Positions 26,214-36,744 of a DNA stretch of 64,000 nucleotides are shown here, piece after piece. Location of the stretch: assembly GCF_014648395.1 (NCBI RefSeq), contig NZ_BMRA01000012.1, forward strand, positions 1-64,000, read 5' to 3'. This stretch comes from Micromonospora fulviviridis (GTDB taxonomy: Bacteria > Actinomycetota > Actinomycetes > Mycobacteriales > Micromonosporaceae). Both the position numbers and the translations under genes were made by a program. The notes under the pieces were generated by a model. The model searched no databases. It was given only the letters and a program-made list of their open reading frames with translations, and was not told the origin of the DNA. The stretch's first letter is position 1. Each line of letters starts with the position of its first letter.

Positions 26214-27623
26214 TCAGGGGTGGGTCATCCGGAGCAGGTCCAGGGCCTCGTCGAGCTGCGTCTCGCTGAGCTTGCCCGAGTCGACGTGGCCGCGGGAGAT
26301 CACCACCTCGCGGATGGAGACCTGCTTGGCCAGCGCCTCCTTGGCGATCGAGGCGGCCTCGTCGTACCCGAGGTGGCGGTTGAGCGGGGTGACGATCGAC
26401 GGCGAGCCCTCGGCGTACGCCAGGCAGACCTCGGCGTCCGCGACCAGGCCGACCACCAGGCGGTCGGCGAAGAGCCGGCTCGCCGCGGAGATCAGCCGGA
26501 TCGACTCCAGCAGGTTGCGGCCCATCACGGGAAGCATCACGTTCAGCTCGAAGTCGCCCTGGGAGCCGGCGAACGCCACGGCGGCGTCGTTGCCGATGAC
26601 CTGCGCGCACACCTGCCGCATCGCCTCGGCGACCACCGGGTTCACCTTGCCCGGCATGATCGACGAGCCGGGCTGGAGGTCGGGGATGCGCAGCTCGCGC
26701 AGGCCGGCGCGGGGGCCGGAGCCCATCCAGCGGATGTCGTTGGCCATCTTGTAGAGCCCGACGGCGACGGTGCGGAGCTGACCGGAGGTCTCCACCAGCG
26801 CGTCCCGGGCGCCCTGCGCCTCGAAGTGGTTGCGGGCCTCGGTCAGCGGCAGCCCGGTCGAGGCGCGCAGCTTCTCGATCACCTTCGCGGCGAAGCCGAA
26901 CGGGGTGTTGATGCCGGTGCCTACGGCGGTGCCGCCGAGCGGCAGCTCGGCCAGCCGGGGCAGCGCCCCCTCCAACCGCTCGACGCCGTAGCGGACCTGG
27001 GCCGCGTAGCCGCCGAACTCCTGGCCCAGGGTGACCGGGGTGGCGTCCATGAGGTGCGTACGCCCGGCCTTCACCACGGTCTCGAACTCGGCCGCCTTCT
27101 CCTCCAGCGCGCCGGCCAGGTGCTTCAGCGCCGGCAGCAGGTCCTCCACCACGGCCTGGGTGGCGGCCAGGTGGATCGACGAGGGGAAGACGTCGTTGCT
27201 GGACTGGGAGGCGTTGACGTCGTCGTTCGGGTGCACGTCACGGCCCAGCTCGCGGCCGGCCAGCGTGGCGATCACCTCGTTGGTGTTCATGTTGGACGAG
27301 GTGCCGGAGCCGGTCTGGAAGACGTCGACCGGGAACTGGTCGTCGTATCCGCCGTCGGCAACGTGCGCGGCGGCGGTGGCGATCGCCTCGCCCACGTCCG
27401 CGCCGATCACCCCCAGCTCGGCGTTGACCTGGGCCGCCGCTCCCTTGATCTGCGCCAGGGCCTTGATCTGGGCCGGCTCGATGCCCCGCCCGGAGATCGG
27501 GAAGTTCTGCACCGCGCGCTGGGTCTGCGCCCGCCACAGTGCCTCGGCGGGGACCTCCACCTCACCCATCGAGTCGCGTTCGATCCGGTAACCGGTCGCC
27601 TCTGGAGTCGTCACGCGTTCCAT
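26214..27623 (-). CDS. fumC: class II fumarate hydratase
   Basis: 469 residues. The superfamily signature GSSIMPGKVNPV is exact; SSNDVFPSSIH, TGSGTSSNMNTNEV and GRTHLMDATPVTLGQEFGGY are typical active-site blocks. It hydrates fumarate to malate in the TCA cycle without metal. The ATG at 27623 is used; GTG 27614, with AGGATGG upstream, is a plausible alternative. A second, unrelated class I fumarase is encoded at 30910-32577, with only the SARP-type regulator gene between them. Confidence 0.95.
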   Translation of the reverse strand: MERVTTPEATGYRIERDSMGEVEVPAEALWRAQTQRAVQNFPISGRGIEPAQIKALAQIKGAAAQVNAELGVIGADVGEAIATAAAHVADGGYDDQFPVDVFQTGSGTSSNMNTNEVIATLAGRELGRDVHPNDDVNASQSSNDVFPSSIHLAATQAVVEDLLPALKHLAGALEEKAAEFETVVKAGRTHLMDATPVTLGQEFGGYAAQVRYGVERLEGALPRLAELPLGGTAVGTGINTPFGFAAKVIEKLRASTGLPLTEARNHFEAQGARDALVETSGQLRTVAVGLYKMANDIRWMGSGPRAGLRELRIPDLQPGSSIMPGKVNPVVAEAMRQVCAQVIGNDAAVAFAGSQGDFELNVMLPVMGRNLLESIRLISAASRLFADRLVVGLVADAEVCLAYAEGSPSIVTPLNRHLGYDEAASIAKEALAKQVSIREVVISRGHVDSGKLSETQLDEALDLLRMTHP

Positions 27624-27658
27624 CCTGCCCCGGCGCGCGGCGGCGCGCAGATGATCGC

Positions 27659-30600
27659 TCAGCCCAACTCGGCGAGCAGCGCCGCCACCTCGTCCCCCTC
27701 CGGAGCGTCGAGCTGCCGGAGGAGGTCGAGGGCCCGGGTCGCGTGCGAGCGGGCGGCCGCCGGGTCGGTCGGGCGCTGGCAGCGGGCGATGCCGGCCAGC
27801 GCGCCGGCCTCCTCGTGCCGGGCCCGCAACCGGACCGCGTCCTGGAGCACCCGGCGGTAGAGGTCGAGCGCGCTCCGCACGTCGCCCTGGTCGAGCAGGG
27901 CCCGGGCCAGCAGGTTGCGGGAGAGGCAGCCGAGCACCCGGTCCCCCGAGGCGGTCACCGCGATCAACGCCTCGCGGTGCAGGGCCGCGGCGGCCTCCGG
28001 CCGTCCCAGCTTCCGCTCGATCACACCCAGCTCGTTGAGCACCTCGCCCTCGCCGAAGCGATTGCCCTCCCGGCGCTTGAGCCGGAGCGCGAGCCGCAGG
28101 AACCGCAGCGCGCCCGAAAGGTCGCCGAGCCGTGCCCGCGCGGCGCCCAGGTGACCGATGGCGTTACGCACGCTGTTCAGGTCTCCCGCCTCCCGGGCGA
28201 GGGCGAGCTGCCGGCGGGAGACGACCTGCGCCTCGGCGTACCGGCCCCAGGCCAGCAGCACCACGGTCTGGTTGTTCAGCAGCGCTGACACGGCGGCCGG
28301 CTGCCCGGTGGAACGGGCCAGGTCCAGCGCCGCGTCCAGGTGCGCCATGGCCGGCGCCAACTGCCAGTCCGCCCCGTACGCGATGGCCAGGTTGCGGCGG
28401 ACGGTGGCCTCGCCCTCGCGGTCGCCCAGCCGTCGGCGGATCTGGAGGGCACCCTCCATCAACTCGATCGCCTCCGGGAAGCGGCCGAGCCGGAACAGCC
28501 CGGAGGCCAGGTAGTTGCGGGTGGTGGCCACGGCGGCCTCGTCGTCGCACCGCTCGGCGGCGCGGAGGCCGACGGTGTGGGTGTCGATCAACTCGTCCAG
28601 GTGGCCGCGGCTGAAGAGGTGGTACCAGCTCACCCGGGCGAGCTGCCAGCAGTGCGCGAGCAGGCCCTCGTCGGCCGCCAGCCGGACCAGCGCCGGCAGG
28701 GTGGACCGGTTGCGGTCGAACCAGGCCGGGCCCTCGGTCGCGCAGGCGGCAACCAGGTCGGGTCGGGGCGGCTCGGGCAGCACCAGGGCGGCGCGGCTGG
28801 CCGCCGGCTCCATCTGGCGGGAGATCGCGTACGCCGCGTGCAGGTGATGGTCGAGCAGTCGCCGCACCGCCTCGGCCCGCTCCCCGGGCCGCCCCGCGCC
28901 GTCCAGCAGTTGCCGGGCGAAGTCCCGCACCAGGTCGTGGAAGCGGAACCGGCCGGGATCGGGCTCCTCCAGCAGGTGGGCGTCCACCAGGCCGTCCAAC
29001 AGGTCCTGCGCGTCGGCCAGTGGCAGGTCGGTGACGGCGGCCGCCACCTGGTGGTCGAAGAACGCCCCGGGATGCACGCCGAGCAGCCGGAACAGCCGCT
29101 GCGCGGCCGGGTCGAGCTGCGCGTACGACAGGTCGAAGGCATGCCCCACCGAGCGCTCCCCGACGGACAGCTCGATCAGCGCGTTCCGGCCGGAAACCAG
29201 CCGGTCCGCCAGGTCCCGGACCCGCCACCGGGGCCGGTGCGCCAGCCGCGCCCCGGCCAGCCGGATCGCGAGCGGCAGGTGACCGCAGCGGCGAACCACC
29301 TCGGCGGCCGCCTCCGGCTCGGCGGCGACCCGGTCCGCGCCCACCACCCGGGCGAGCAGCTCAACCGCCTCGTCCGGGTCGAGCAGGGCCAGCGAGGACG
29401 GCCGGCCGCCGTCGAGGCCGGTCAGCCGGCGCCGGCTGGTGATGAGCGTGAGGCAGTCCGGGCCGTTGGGCAGCAACGGCGCGACCTGGACCGCGTTGGC
29501 CGCGTTGTCGAGCACCACGATCGCCCGCCGCCCGGACAGTTCGCTGCGCCAGAGGGCGGCGCGCTCGTCGACGTCGGCGGGGATGCGCGCGGCGGGCACC
29601 CCGAGCTGGCGGAGGAGCGCGGCCAGGGCCGCCGCCGGGGCGACCGGCTCCCGCTCGCTGTGCCCGTGCAGGTCGATGAAGACCTGGGCGTCCGGGTAGC
29701 GACCGGCGAGGACGGCCGCCAGGTGCACGGCCAGGGTGGTCTTCCCCGTGCCGGCCATCCCGTCGATCAGGTGGATCCGGGCGTCGTGCTCCTCGATCTC
29801 CTTGACCAGCCTGGCCAGTGTGTCCTGCCGGCCGGTGAAGTCGCTGATCGCCCGGGGCAGCGCCCGGACCGGGCTGGGGGCCGCTTGCTGCGGCCCCGTC
29901 AGGGCCAGGTCCCCGGCGAGCACGCGCTGGTGCAGCTCCTGCAACGCCGTGCCGGGTTCGATGCCCAGTTCCTCGGCGAAGATCCGGCGCCCCTCCCGGT
30001 AGACGGTGAGCGCGTCCGCCTGACGGCCGACCGCGGAGAGGGCCAACATCAACTGGCCGCGCAGACGCTCCCTCAGCGGATTCCGTTCCACGCTCTCGCT
30101 GAGCTCGTCGATCAGGTCGGCCGCCCGGCGCAGCCGCAGCTCGACCTCCACGCACTCCTCCAGCACGGTGAGCCGCTGCTCGTCGAGCGCCTGCGCCCTC
30201 CGGCGTACGCTCCGGCTCGCGATCCCGCTCAGCGCCGGCCCCCGCCAGAGCGCCAACGCGGACCGGTAGTGGCGGCTGGCCTCGGCCGGCTGCCCCGCGT
30301 CGGCCGCCGCCCGGCCGGCCTCGACGGTCTCGGCGAAGACCTCGGCGTCCAGGTCGGCCGGGGCGACCCGGATGCCGTACCCGACCGGATCGGTGACGAT
30401 CGTCTCCGCCGGCAGGCCGAGCGCGGCGAAGCGCTGCCGCAGCCGCGACACGCAGATCTGGAGCTGGGTCCGGGTGGTTGCCGGCGGCCGTTCCTCCCAG
30501 ATCGCGTCGACGAGTTCCTCGACGGGCACGACCCGGCCGGCACGCAGCAACAGCATGGCCAGCAGTGTCCGATCGCGACCCGCCGTGATGGTGGCCTCGC

Positions 30601-30661
30601 CATCACCGACCCGCAGCGGCCCCAGGATCCCGAACCGCATCTGTGCCCCCGCACGCCTCAT
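27659..30661 (-). CDS. AfsR/SARP-family regulator with NB-ARC ATPase and TPR domains
   Basis: 1000 residues. Residues 8-100 are an OmpR-type winged helix (MRFGILGPLRVGDG, LLAMLLLRAGRVVPVEELVD). Residues 105-255 are the bacterial transcriptional activation domain. The STAND/NB-ARC ATPase follows with Walker A DGMAGTGKTTLAVHLA and Walker B-like RAIVVLDNAAN, then about eight TPRs (650-990). This is the AfsR layout: ligand or partner sensed by TPRs, ATP-driven oligomerisation, DNA binding at direct repeats. Either ATG 30661 or ATG 30640 may start it; 30661 has GGAAG upstream. A perfect 11-bp tandem repeat lies 51 bp before the start, a good candidate for autoregulation. Target genes are unknown; it sits between two fumarase genes. 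Confidence 0.93.
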   Translation of the reverse strand: MRRAGAQMRFGILGPLRVGDGEATITAGRDRTLLAMLLLRAGRVVPVEELVDAIWEERPPATTRTQLQICVSRLRQRFAALGLPAETIVTDPVGYGIRVAPADLDAEVFAETVEAGRAAADAGQPAEASRHYRSALALWRGPALSGIASRSVRRRAQALDEQRLTVLEECVEVELRLRRAADLIDELSESVERNPLRERLRGQLMLALSAVGRQADALTVYREGRRIFAEELGIEPGTALQELHQRVLAGDLALTGPQQAAPSPVRALPRAISDFTGRQDTLARLVKEIEEHDARIHLIDGMAGTGKTTLAVHLAAVLAGRYPDAQVFIDLHGHSEREPVAPAAALAALLRQLGVPAARIPADVDERAALWRSELSGRRAIVVLDNAANAVQVAPLLPNGPDCLTLITSRRRLTGLDGGRPSSLALLDPDEAVELLARVVGADRVAAEPEAAAEVVRRCGHLPLAIRLAGARLAHRPRWRVRDLADRLVSGRNALIELSVGERSVGHAFDLSYAQLDPAAQRLFRLLGVHPGAFFDHQVAAAVTDLPLADAQDLLDGLVDAHLLEEPDPGRFRFHDLVRDFARQLLDGAGRPGERAEAVRRLLDHHLHAAYAISRQMEPAASRAALVLPEPPRPDLVAACATEGPAWFDRNRSTLPALVRLAADEGLLAHCWQLARVSWYHLFSRGHLDELIDTHTVGLRAAERCDDEAAVATTRNYLASGLFRLGRFPEAIELMEGALQIRRRLGDREGEATVRRNLAIAYGADWQLAPAMAHLDAALDLARSTGQPAAVSALLNNQTVVLLAWGRYAEAQVVSRRQLALAREAGDLNSVRNAIGHLGAARARLGDLSGALRFLRLALRLKRREGNRFGEGEVLNELGVIERKLGRPEAAAALHREALIAVTASGDRVLGCLSRNLLARALLDQGDVRSALDLYRRVLQDAVRLRARHEEAGALAGIARCQRPTDPAAARSHATRALDLLRQLDAPEGDEVAALLAELG

Positions 30662-30711
30662 TGTGGAACTTCCAGCAGCGTAACGCGCCGATCACCGCAT
30701 GCGGCGGGCGG

Positions 30712-30733
30712 GTGATAGCGGAGTGATAGCGGA
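30712..30733. promoter_or_regulatory. 11-bp tandem direct repeat, putative SARP operator
   Basis: GTGATAGCGGA occurs twice back-to-back (30712-30722, 30723-30733). SARP proteins bind direct repeats with 11-bp periodicity, one helical turn. It lies upstream of the AfsR-like gene on its own promoter side. Confidence 0.5.
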
Positions 30734-30855
30734 TCGACAGCAGCACGCCGGAGACTCGTGCCGGGTTGCCGGGCACGGCATCCGACGGGGGCGGTGCGCC
30801 CGTCCGGGCGTGAAACCGGGCGGGCGCACCGACGTCGGTCACCAGATGGCACGAC

Positions 30856-30894
30856 AAAGGGGCGCCAGGTGGGATCCCACCCAACGCCCCCTTT
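30856..30894 (-). terminator. hairpin terminator after the class I fumarase
   Basis: AAAGGGGCG (30856-30864) pairs with CGCCCCCTTT near 30885-30894, and an inner GTGGGATCCCAC palindrome extends the stem. Located 16 bp beyond the stop of the minus-strand fumarase. Confidence 0.7.
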
Positions 30895-30909
30895 CGCGTA
30901 CGCCGAAGG

Positions 30910-32577
<1,668 letters not shown>

Positions 32578-32654
32578 GACGGAAAAGCCTAGGGCAGAGC
32601 CGTCGATCGGTGGCACCCGCCGGGTGCGTCCTGGGACGCCGCTCTCACCGGCCG

Positions 32655-34079
32655 TCACTTGCCGTCGGCGCAGAGTTCGTTCTTCGGGCCGCAGCTGCCC
32701 TGGTCGGTCGGGGGTCGCCAGGTGTCGCCCGGGTCCGGCGCGGGCACCGCGCCCTCGTCCGGCGGGGGCACCGCGGCGGCGCCGGCGCCCCAGCGGACGT
32801 ACCCGATCTCCCGCCCCTCCCCGATGATCATGCCGTGCGGACCGACCGCCAGGGCGTTCGCCGAGGTACGCAGCAGGACCAGTTCCCGACCGCTGCGCGG
32901 CTCGACCGCGATCAGCCGGGACGGCTTCTCCTCGGCGATCAGCGCCGCGTACGGCGTGAGCGCGGCGCCGCTCTTCCCACCGGCCGGCCGGGTCCACCGG
33001 GTGCCGTCGGCCGACAACTCCCGGCCGAGCAGCGAACGCTTGTCGGCGCTGCGCACCACCGCGTAGCGGTCGTCGACGGTGAGCACCTTCTCGCCCTCCG
33101 CGCCGACGAGGAGCAGCCGGCCGTCGTACCCGTCGAGGACCGCCTCGCGCCCGTCCGGGGCGACGCCGAGCAGCACGTTGCGCGCGCCCTGCGGGTCCTC
33201 CCGCTGCACGCAGCCGGCGTAGTCGGCGGTCCGCAGGTTCACCCCGTTGCGCCGCCACACCTGCTGCCCGGTCGCCGGGTCGACGGCGGTGAGGACGAAG
33301 TAGCAGGTGCCGTCCCGGGAGGTGGCGGAGACCCGGAGCAACCGCCCGCCGACCACCGCGAGCCGCTCCTGGCGGCCCGGCTCGACGTTCTGGAGCACCC
33401 GGCCGGTGGCGGTGTCCACCACGTGCACCCGGCCGTCGATTGGGAAGCCGAGCAGCGGCGGGACGGACTCCGGCCCGGCCACCCCTTCGTCGATCCGCGG
33501 CGCGCCGAGACGCCGGGTGCCCAGCAGCTCCGGGTTGTCGGCGAGCACCCCGCTGTGCACGCCGGGCAGGAACGCGCTCCAGCGCGGCGCGGTGCCGCGC
33601 GGCTCCCAGGCGCGCAGGGTGCAGTCGGTGGGCTGCACGCAGTAGGCGTCGAGCAGCAGGTTGCGGTACGTCCAGACGGCGATCGCCCGCTCGTCGCGGC
33701 GACGCACCACGCCGGTGGTGGGGTCGAGCACCTCGTACCCCTTGTCCAGGAGCTTGCCCACGGCGACGACCGGGTCCCGGTCGCTGCCGGCCACCGCGGC
33801 CCAGTCGGCCTTGCGCTCCCAGAGCTGCGCGCCGTTGGCCAGGCTGCGCGCCTCGACCCGGGTGCGCTGCTCGACGATCACCGTGTCGCCGGCGATGGTG
33901 ACGCTCTTCGGGGTGCCGCCGACCCGCTGCTGCCAGACCACGTCCGGCTCGGAGATCGGCTTGCTCCGGTCGACCCAGTCCCAGACGGCGGGGAACGGGT
34001 TCCACACCCCGGTGGAGGCGAGCACGACCACGGTGATGAGCCCCAGCAGCAACCAGCCGCGTACGCCAAGGCCCTTCAC
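32655..34079 (-). CDS. membrane-anchored PQQ-like beta-propeller protein
   Basis: 474 residues from GTG 34079. One N-terminal transmembrane segment (GWLLLGLITVVVLASTGVW) is followed by an extracytoplasmic domain with repeated W-x-x-x and D-x-x-T-G-x blades (LDPTTGVVRR, VDTATGRVLQ, VDPATGQQVWRR, VEPRSGRELV). Disulfide-prone Cys pairs (CVQPTDC) occur. The tail is Pro-rich, ending CGPKNELCADGK. Fold resembles PQQ-binding-like or BamB-type propellers, but no enzyme active site is evident. A second protein of similar design lies at 38978-40231. Confidence 0.75.
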   Translation of the reverse strand: MKGLGVRGWLLLGLITVVVLASTGVWNPFPAVWDWVDRSKPISEPDVVWQQRVGGTPKSVTIAGDTVIVEQRTRVEARSLANGAQLWERKADWAAVAGSDRDPVVAVGKLLDKGYEVLDPTTGVVRRRDERAIAVWTYRNLLLDAYCVQPTDCTLRAWEPRGTAPRWSAFLPGVHSGVLADNPELLGTRRLGAPRIDEGVAGPESVPPLLGFPIDGRVHVVDTATGRVLQNVEPGRQERLAVVGGRLLRVSATSRDGTCYFVLTAVDPATGQQVWRRNGVNLRTADYAGCVQREDPQGARNVLLGVAPDGREAVLDGYDGRLLLVGAEGEKVLTVDDRYAVVRSADKRSLLGRELSADGTRWTRPAGGKSGAALTPYAALIAEEKPSRLIAVEPRSGRELVLLRTSANALAVGPHGMIIGEGREIGYVRWGAGAAAVPPPDEGAVPAPDPGDTWRPPTDQGSCGPKNELCADGK

Positions 34080-34148
34080 ACCGCACACGGTAGCGACGAT
34101 CACCGCTGCGCCGGCCCCCCGAACGGCCGTGTCGCGCCGCTTTCTCGG

Positions 34149-34652
34149 TCAGCCGCCGTGCTGAGCGCCGCGCGCGGCCGAGCGGACCAGGGGCAGGGTG
34201 CGGTAGGGGATCTGCTCGGCGAGGGCGATGATCGTGGAGGCGCGGCGGATGCCCTCCGAGGCGACGATCTGGTCGATGACCCGCTGGAGGTCGGTGTTCG
34301 ACCGGGCCACGATGCGGCAGAGCAGGTCGCTGGAGCCGGTGATGGTGTGCGCCTCCAGCACCTCCGGGATGGCGGCCAGGTGCGCGGTCACCGGGTCGTG
34401 GCCGTGCCGCTGGCTGATCTCCAGGGTCACGAAGCTGGTCACACCGAACCCGATGGCGGCCGGCGAGATGTCCGGCCCGAACCCGGCGATCACCCCCCGC
34501 TCGACCAGCTTGTCGAGCCGGGCCTGGACGGTGCCCCGGGCCACGCCGAGTCGCCGCGAGCACTCCAGCACCCCGATCCGGGGCTCCTCGGCGAGCAGAT
34601 CGATCAAGCGGGCATCCAGCACGTCGAGCTGTACATCCTGACCAGTGTTCAT
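34149..34652 (-). CDS. Lrp/AsnC-family regulator, probable controller of hppD
   Basis: 167 residues. The N-terminal helix-turn-helix (LDARLIDLLAEEPRIGVLEC, RRLGVARGTVQARLDKL) and the C-terminal RAM ligand domain (FVTLEISQRHG, VLEAHTITGSSDLLCRIVAR) are complete. It is divergent from hppD with 140 bp between starts. An AsnC-type gene beside hppD is a recurrent actinobacterial arrangement, so it probably senses tyrosine or a related amino acid and controls the degradation operon. Confidence 0.9.
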   Translation of the reverse strand: MNTGQDVQLDVLDARLIDLLAEEPRIGVLECSRRLGVARGTVQARLDKLVERGVIAGFGPDISPAAIGFGVTSFVTLEISQRHGHDPVTAHLAAIPEVLEAHTITGSSDLLCRIVARSNTDLQRVIDQIVASEGIRRASTIIALAEQIPYRTLPLVRSAARGAQHGG

Positions 34653-34792
34653 GGGGTTTCACATTACCGAATGCACAAGCTGACCAGCACTTTCGACGAC
34701 TGTTGCCCAACGGGCGGCTGCGCAGCGATCCTCGCCACAACAGCAGATCAACGGCGGCCCACGAGGCCGGCCGGTACGCAAGGGAGGCCACC

Positions 34793-35998
34793 ATGACCCA
34801 GGCGATCGACCGACCCCAGTCGACCGAGGAGGTCGACGTCGACGCCCTCGTCGGCGCCGTCGACCACGACATCACCCGCGACCCGTTCCCGGTCAAGGGC
34901 CTCGACCACGTGCACTTCCTGGTGGGCAACGCCAAGCAGGCCGCCCACTACTACTCCACCGCGTTCGGCATGACCTGCGTGGCGTACCGGGGGCCGGAGC
35001 AGGGCTACCGCGACCACGCCCAGTACGTGCTGACCAGCGGCTCCGCGCGGTTCGTGCTGACCGGCGCGGTCCGGCCCGACGCCGACGGCGCCGAGCACGT
35101 GGCGAAGCACAGCGACGGTGTCTCCGACATCGCGCTGGAGGTGCCGGACGTGGACGCGGCGTACGCGCACGCCACCGCCCAGGGCGCCACCGGCCTGGTC
35201 GAGCCGCACGACGTCAGCGACGAGCACGGCACCGTCCGGATGGCGGCCATCGCCGCCTACGGCGACACCCGGCACACGCTGGTCGACCGGTCCCGCTACA
35301 CCGGCCCGTTCCTGCCCGGCTTCGTGGCCCGGGGCCCGATCGTGGACCGGCAGCCGATGATCGACGCGGGCATCCAGCCGAAGCGCTTCTTCCAGGCCGT
35401 CGACCACGTGGTCGGCAACGTGGAGCTGGGCCGGATGGACGAGTGGGTCGAGTTCTACAAGCGGGTCATGGGCTTCAGCAACATGGCCGAGTTCATCGGC
35501 GACGACATCGCCACCGACTACTCGGCGCTCATGAGCAAGGTGGTCGCGAACGGCACCCGCAAGGTGAAGTTCCCGCTCAACGAGCCGGCCGTCGCCCGCA
35601 AGAAGTCGCAGATCGACGAGTACCTCGAGTTCTACCAGGGCCCGGGCGCCCAGCACATCGCCGTGGCCACCAACGACATCCTGGCCAGCGTCGACGCCAT
35701 GCGGGCCGCCGGCGTCGAGTTCCTGGACACTCCGGACTCCTACTACGAGGACCCGGAGCTCCGCGCCCGGATCGGCCAGGTGCGGGTGCCGATCGAGGAG
35801 CTGCAGTCCCGCAAGATCCTCGTCGACCGGGACGAGGACGGCTACCTGCTCCAGATCTTCACCAAGCCGGTGCAGGACCGCCCGACCGTCTTCTTCGAGC
35901 TGATCGAGCGGCACGGCTCGCTGGGCTTCGGCAAGGGCAACTTCAAGGCCCTGTTCGAGGCCATCGAGCGGGAGCAGGAGAAGCGCGGCAACCTGTAA
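34793..35998 (+). CDS. hppD: 4-hydroxyphenylpyruvate dioxygenase
   Basis: 401 residues with two VOC domains. The C-terminal domain carries the iron facial triad: His in FQAVDHVVGN (about residue 205), His in PGAQHIAVATND (about 288) and Glu in FFELIERHG (about 369). It converts 4-hydroxyphenylpyruvate to homogentisate with O2. ATG 34793 follows AAGGGAGGCC. The downstream RDD genes and the aminotransferase follow closely on the same strand and may be read through. Its product feeds HmgA, encoded 7.4 kb away. Confidence 0.96.
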   Translation: MTQAIDRPQSTEEVDVDALVGAVDHDITRDPFPVKGLDHVHFLVGNAKQAAHYYSTAFGMTCVAYRGPEQGYRDHAQYVLTSGSARFVLTGAVRPDADGAEHVAKHSDGVSDIALEVPDVDAAYAHATAQGATGLVEPHDVSDEHGTVRMAAIAAYGDTRHTLVDRSRYTGPFLPGFVARGPIVDRQPMIDAGIQPKRFFQAVDHVVGNVELGRMDEWVEFYKRVMGFSNMAEFIGDDIATDYSALMSKVVANGTRKVKFPLNEPAVARKKSQIDEYLEFYQGPGAQHIAVATNDILASVDAMRAAGVEFLDTPDSYYEDPELRARIGQVRVPIEELQSRKILVDRDEDGYLLQIFTKPVQDRPTVFFELIERHGSLGFGKGNFKALFEAIEREQEKRGNL

Positions 35999-36008
35999 CA
36001 CTGTCCGC

Positions 36009-36722
36009 GTGACCCAGCCTTCCCCCGCGTCTCCGCCGCCCGCCGGGCCTTCGCCCGCGGGCGGCGGCTTCGCGCCGCCGTCCGGGCCGTACCTGCCGCC
36101 GCCGCAGCACACCCCGCCCACGTACGCCGGGCTGCCGAGCTACCCCCCGCCACCCCCGGGGTACGCCCCGCACGCCGGCTTCGTGCCGCCCGCCCTGGCT
36201 CCCAACGGGCAGCCGCTGGCCGGCTTCGGCGATCGGCTGCTGGCCTGGCTGATCGACGGCCTGGTGGCCACCGCGGTGGCGATGGTGCTCTTCGCGCCGG
36301 TCTTCGTCTGGCTGGTCGTCAAGATGGTCGACGACCTGCCGCCGCCCGGGCCGGACGGTACGGTGGCCGGGCCGGACTTCGGCACGGTCCTGACCGACTA
36401 CTTCCTGCCCGTGCTCCTGGCCGAGTTCGGCGTCTTCGCGCTCCTGCTCGTCTTCTACTGGCTCTACCACGTGGAGTACGCCCGCCGGACCGGGCAGACG
36501 CTCGGCAAGAAGGTGATGAAGCTGCGCATCGTGCCGCTCGACCCGAACGTCCCGCTCACCCGGGGCATGCTCGGCAAGCGGTACCTGGTGGAGTTCGTCG
36601 CCGCCGCGCTGGTGCCCTTCGCCAACTACCTCGACGGTTTCTGGCAGCTCTGGGACAAGCCCTGGCAGCAGTGCCTGCACGACAAGTTCGCCGGGACGGT
36701 CGTCGTTAAGGTTGCACCGTGA
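36009..36722 (+). CDS. RDD-family membrane protein with proline-rich N-terminus
   Basis: 237 residues from GTG 36009, 10 bp after hppD. The first 75 residues are Pro/Gly-rich and cytoplasmic. The RDD domain follows: GFGDRLLAWLIDGLVATAVA, a second helix pair (FGVFALLLVFYWLYHVEY), the GQTLGKKVMKLRIV loop, and a last helix region ending LHDKFAGTVVV. Function of RDD proteins is unsettled; transport and membrane adaptation have been proposed. Paired with a second RDD gene immediately downstream. Confidence 0.87.
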   Translation: MTQPSPASPPPAGPSPAGGGFAPPSGPYLPPPQHTPPTYAGLPSYPPPPPGYAPHAGFVPPALAPNGQPLAGFGDRLLAWLIDGLVATAVAMVLFAPVFVWLVVKMVDDLPPPGPDGTVAGPDFGTVLTDYFLPVLLAEFGVFALLLVFYWLYHVEYARRTGQTLGKKVMKLRIVPLDPNVPLTRGMLGKRYLVEFVAAALVPFANYLDGFWQLWDKPWQQCLHDKFAGTVVVKVAP

Positions 36723-36744
36723 GCGAGTGCAGCGAGGCACGGCC

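Noticed and set aside
32578..34935. Very long N-terminal extension of the class I fumarase frame (to about 1340 residues)
   Set aside because: The extension crosses the propeller and AsnC genes in another frame and reads as Arg/Gly-rich noise; the fumarase begins at ATG 32577.
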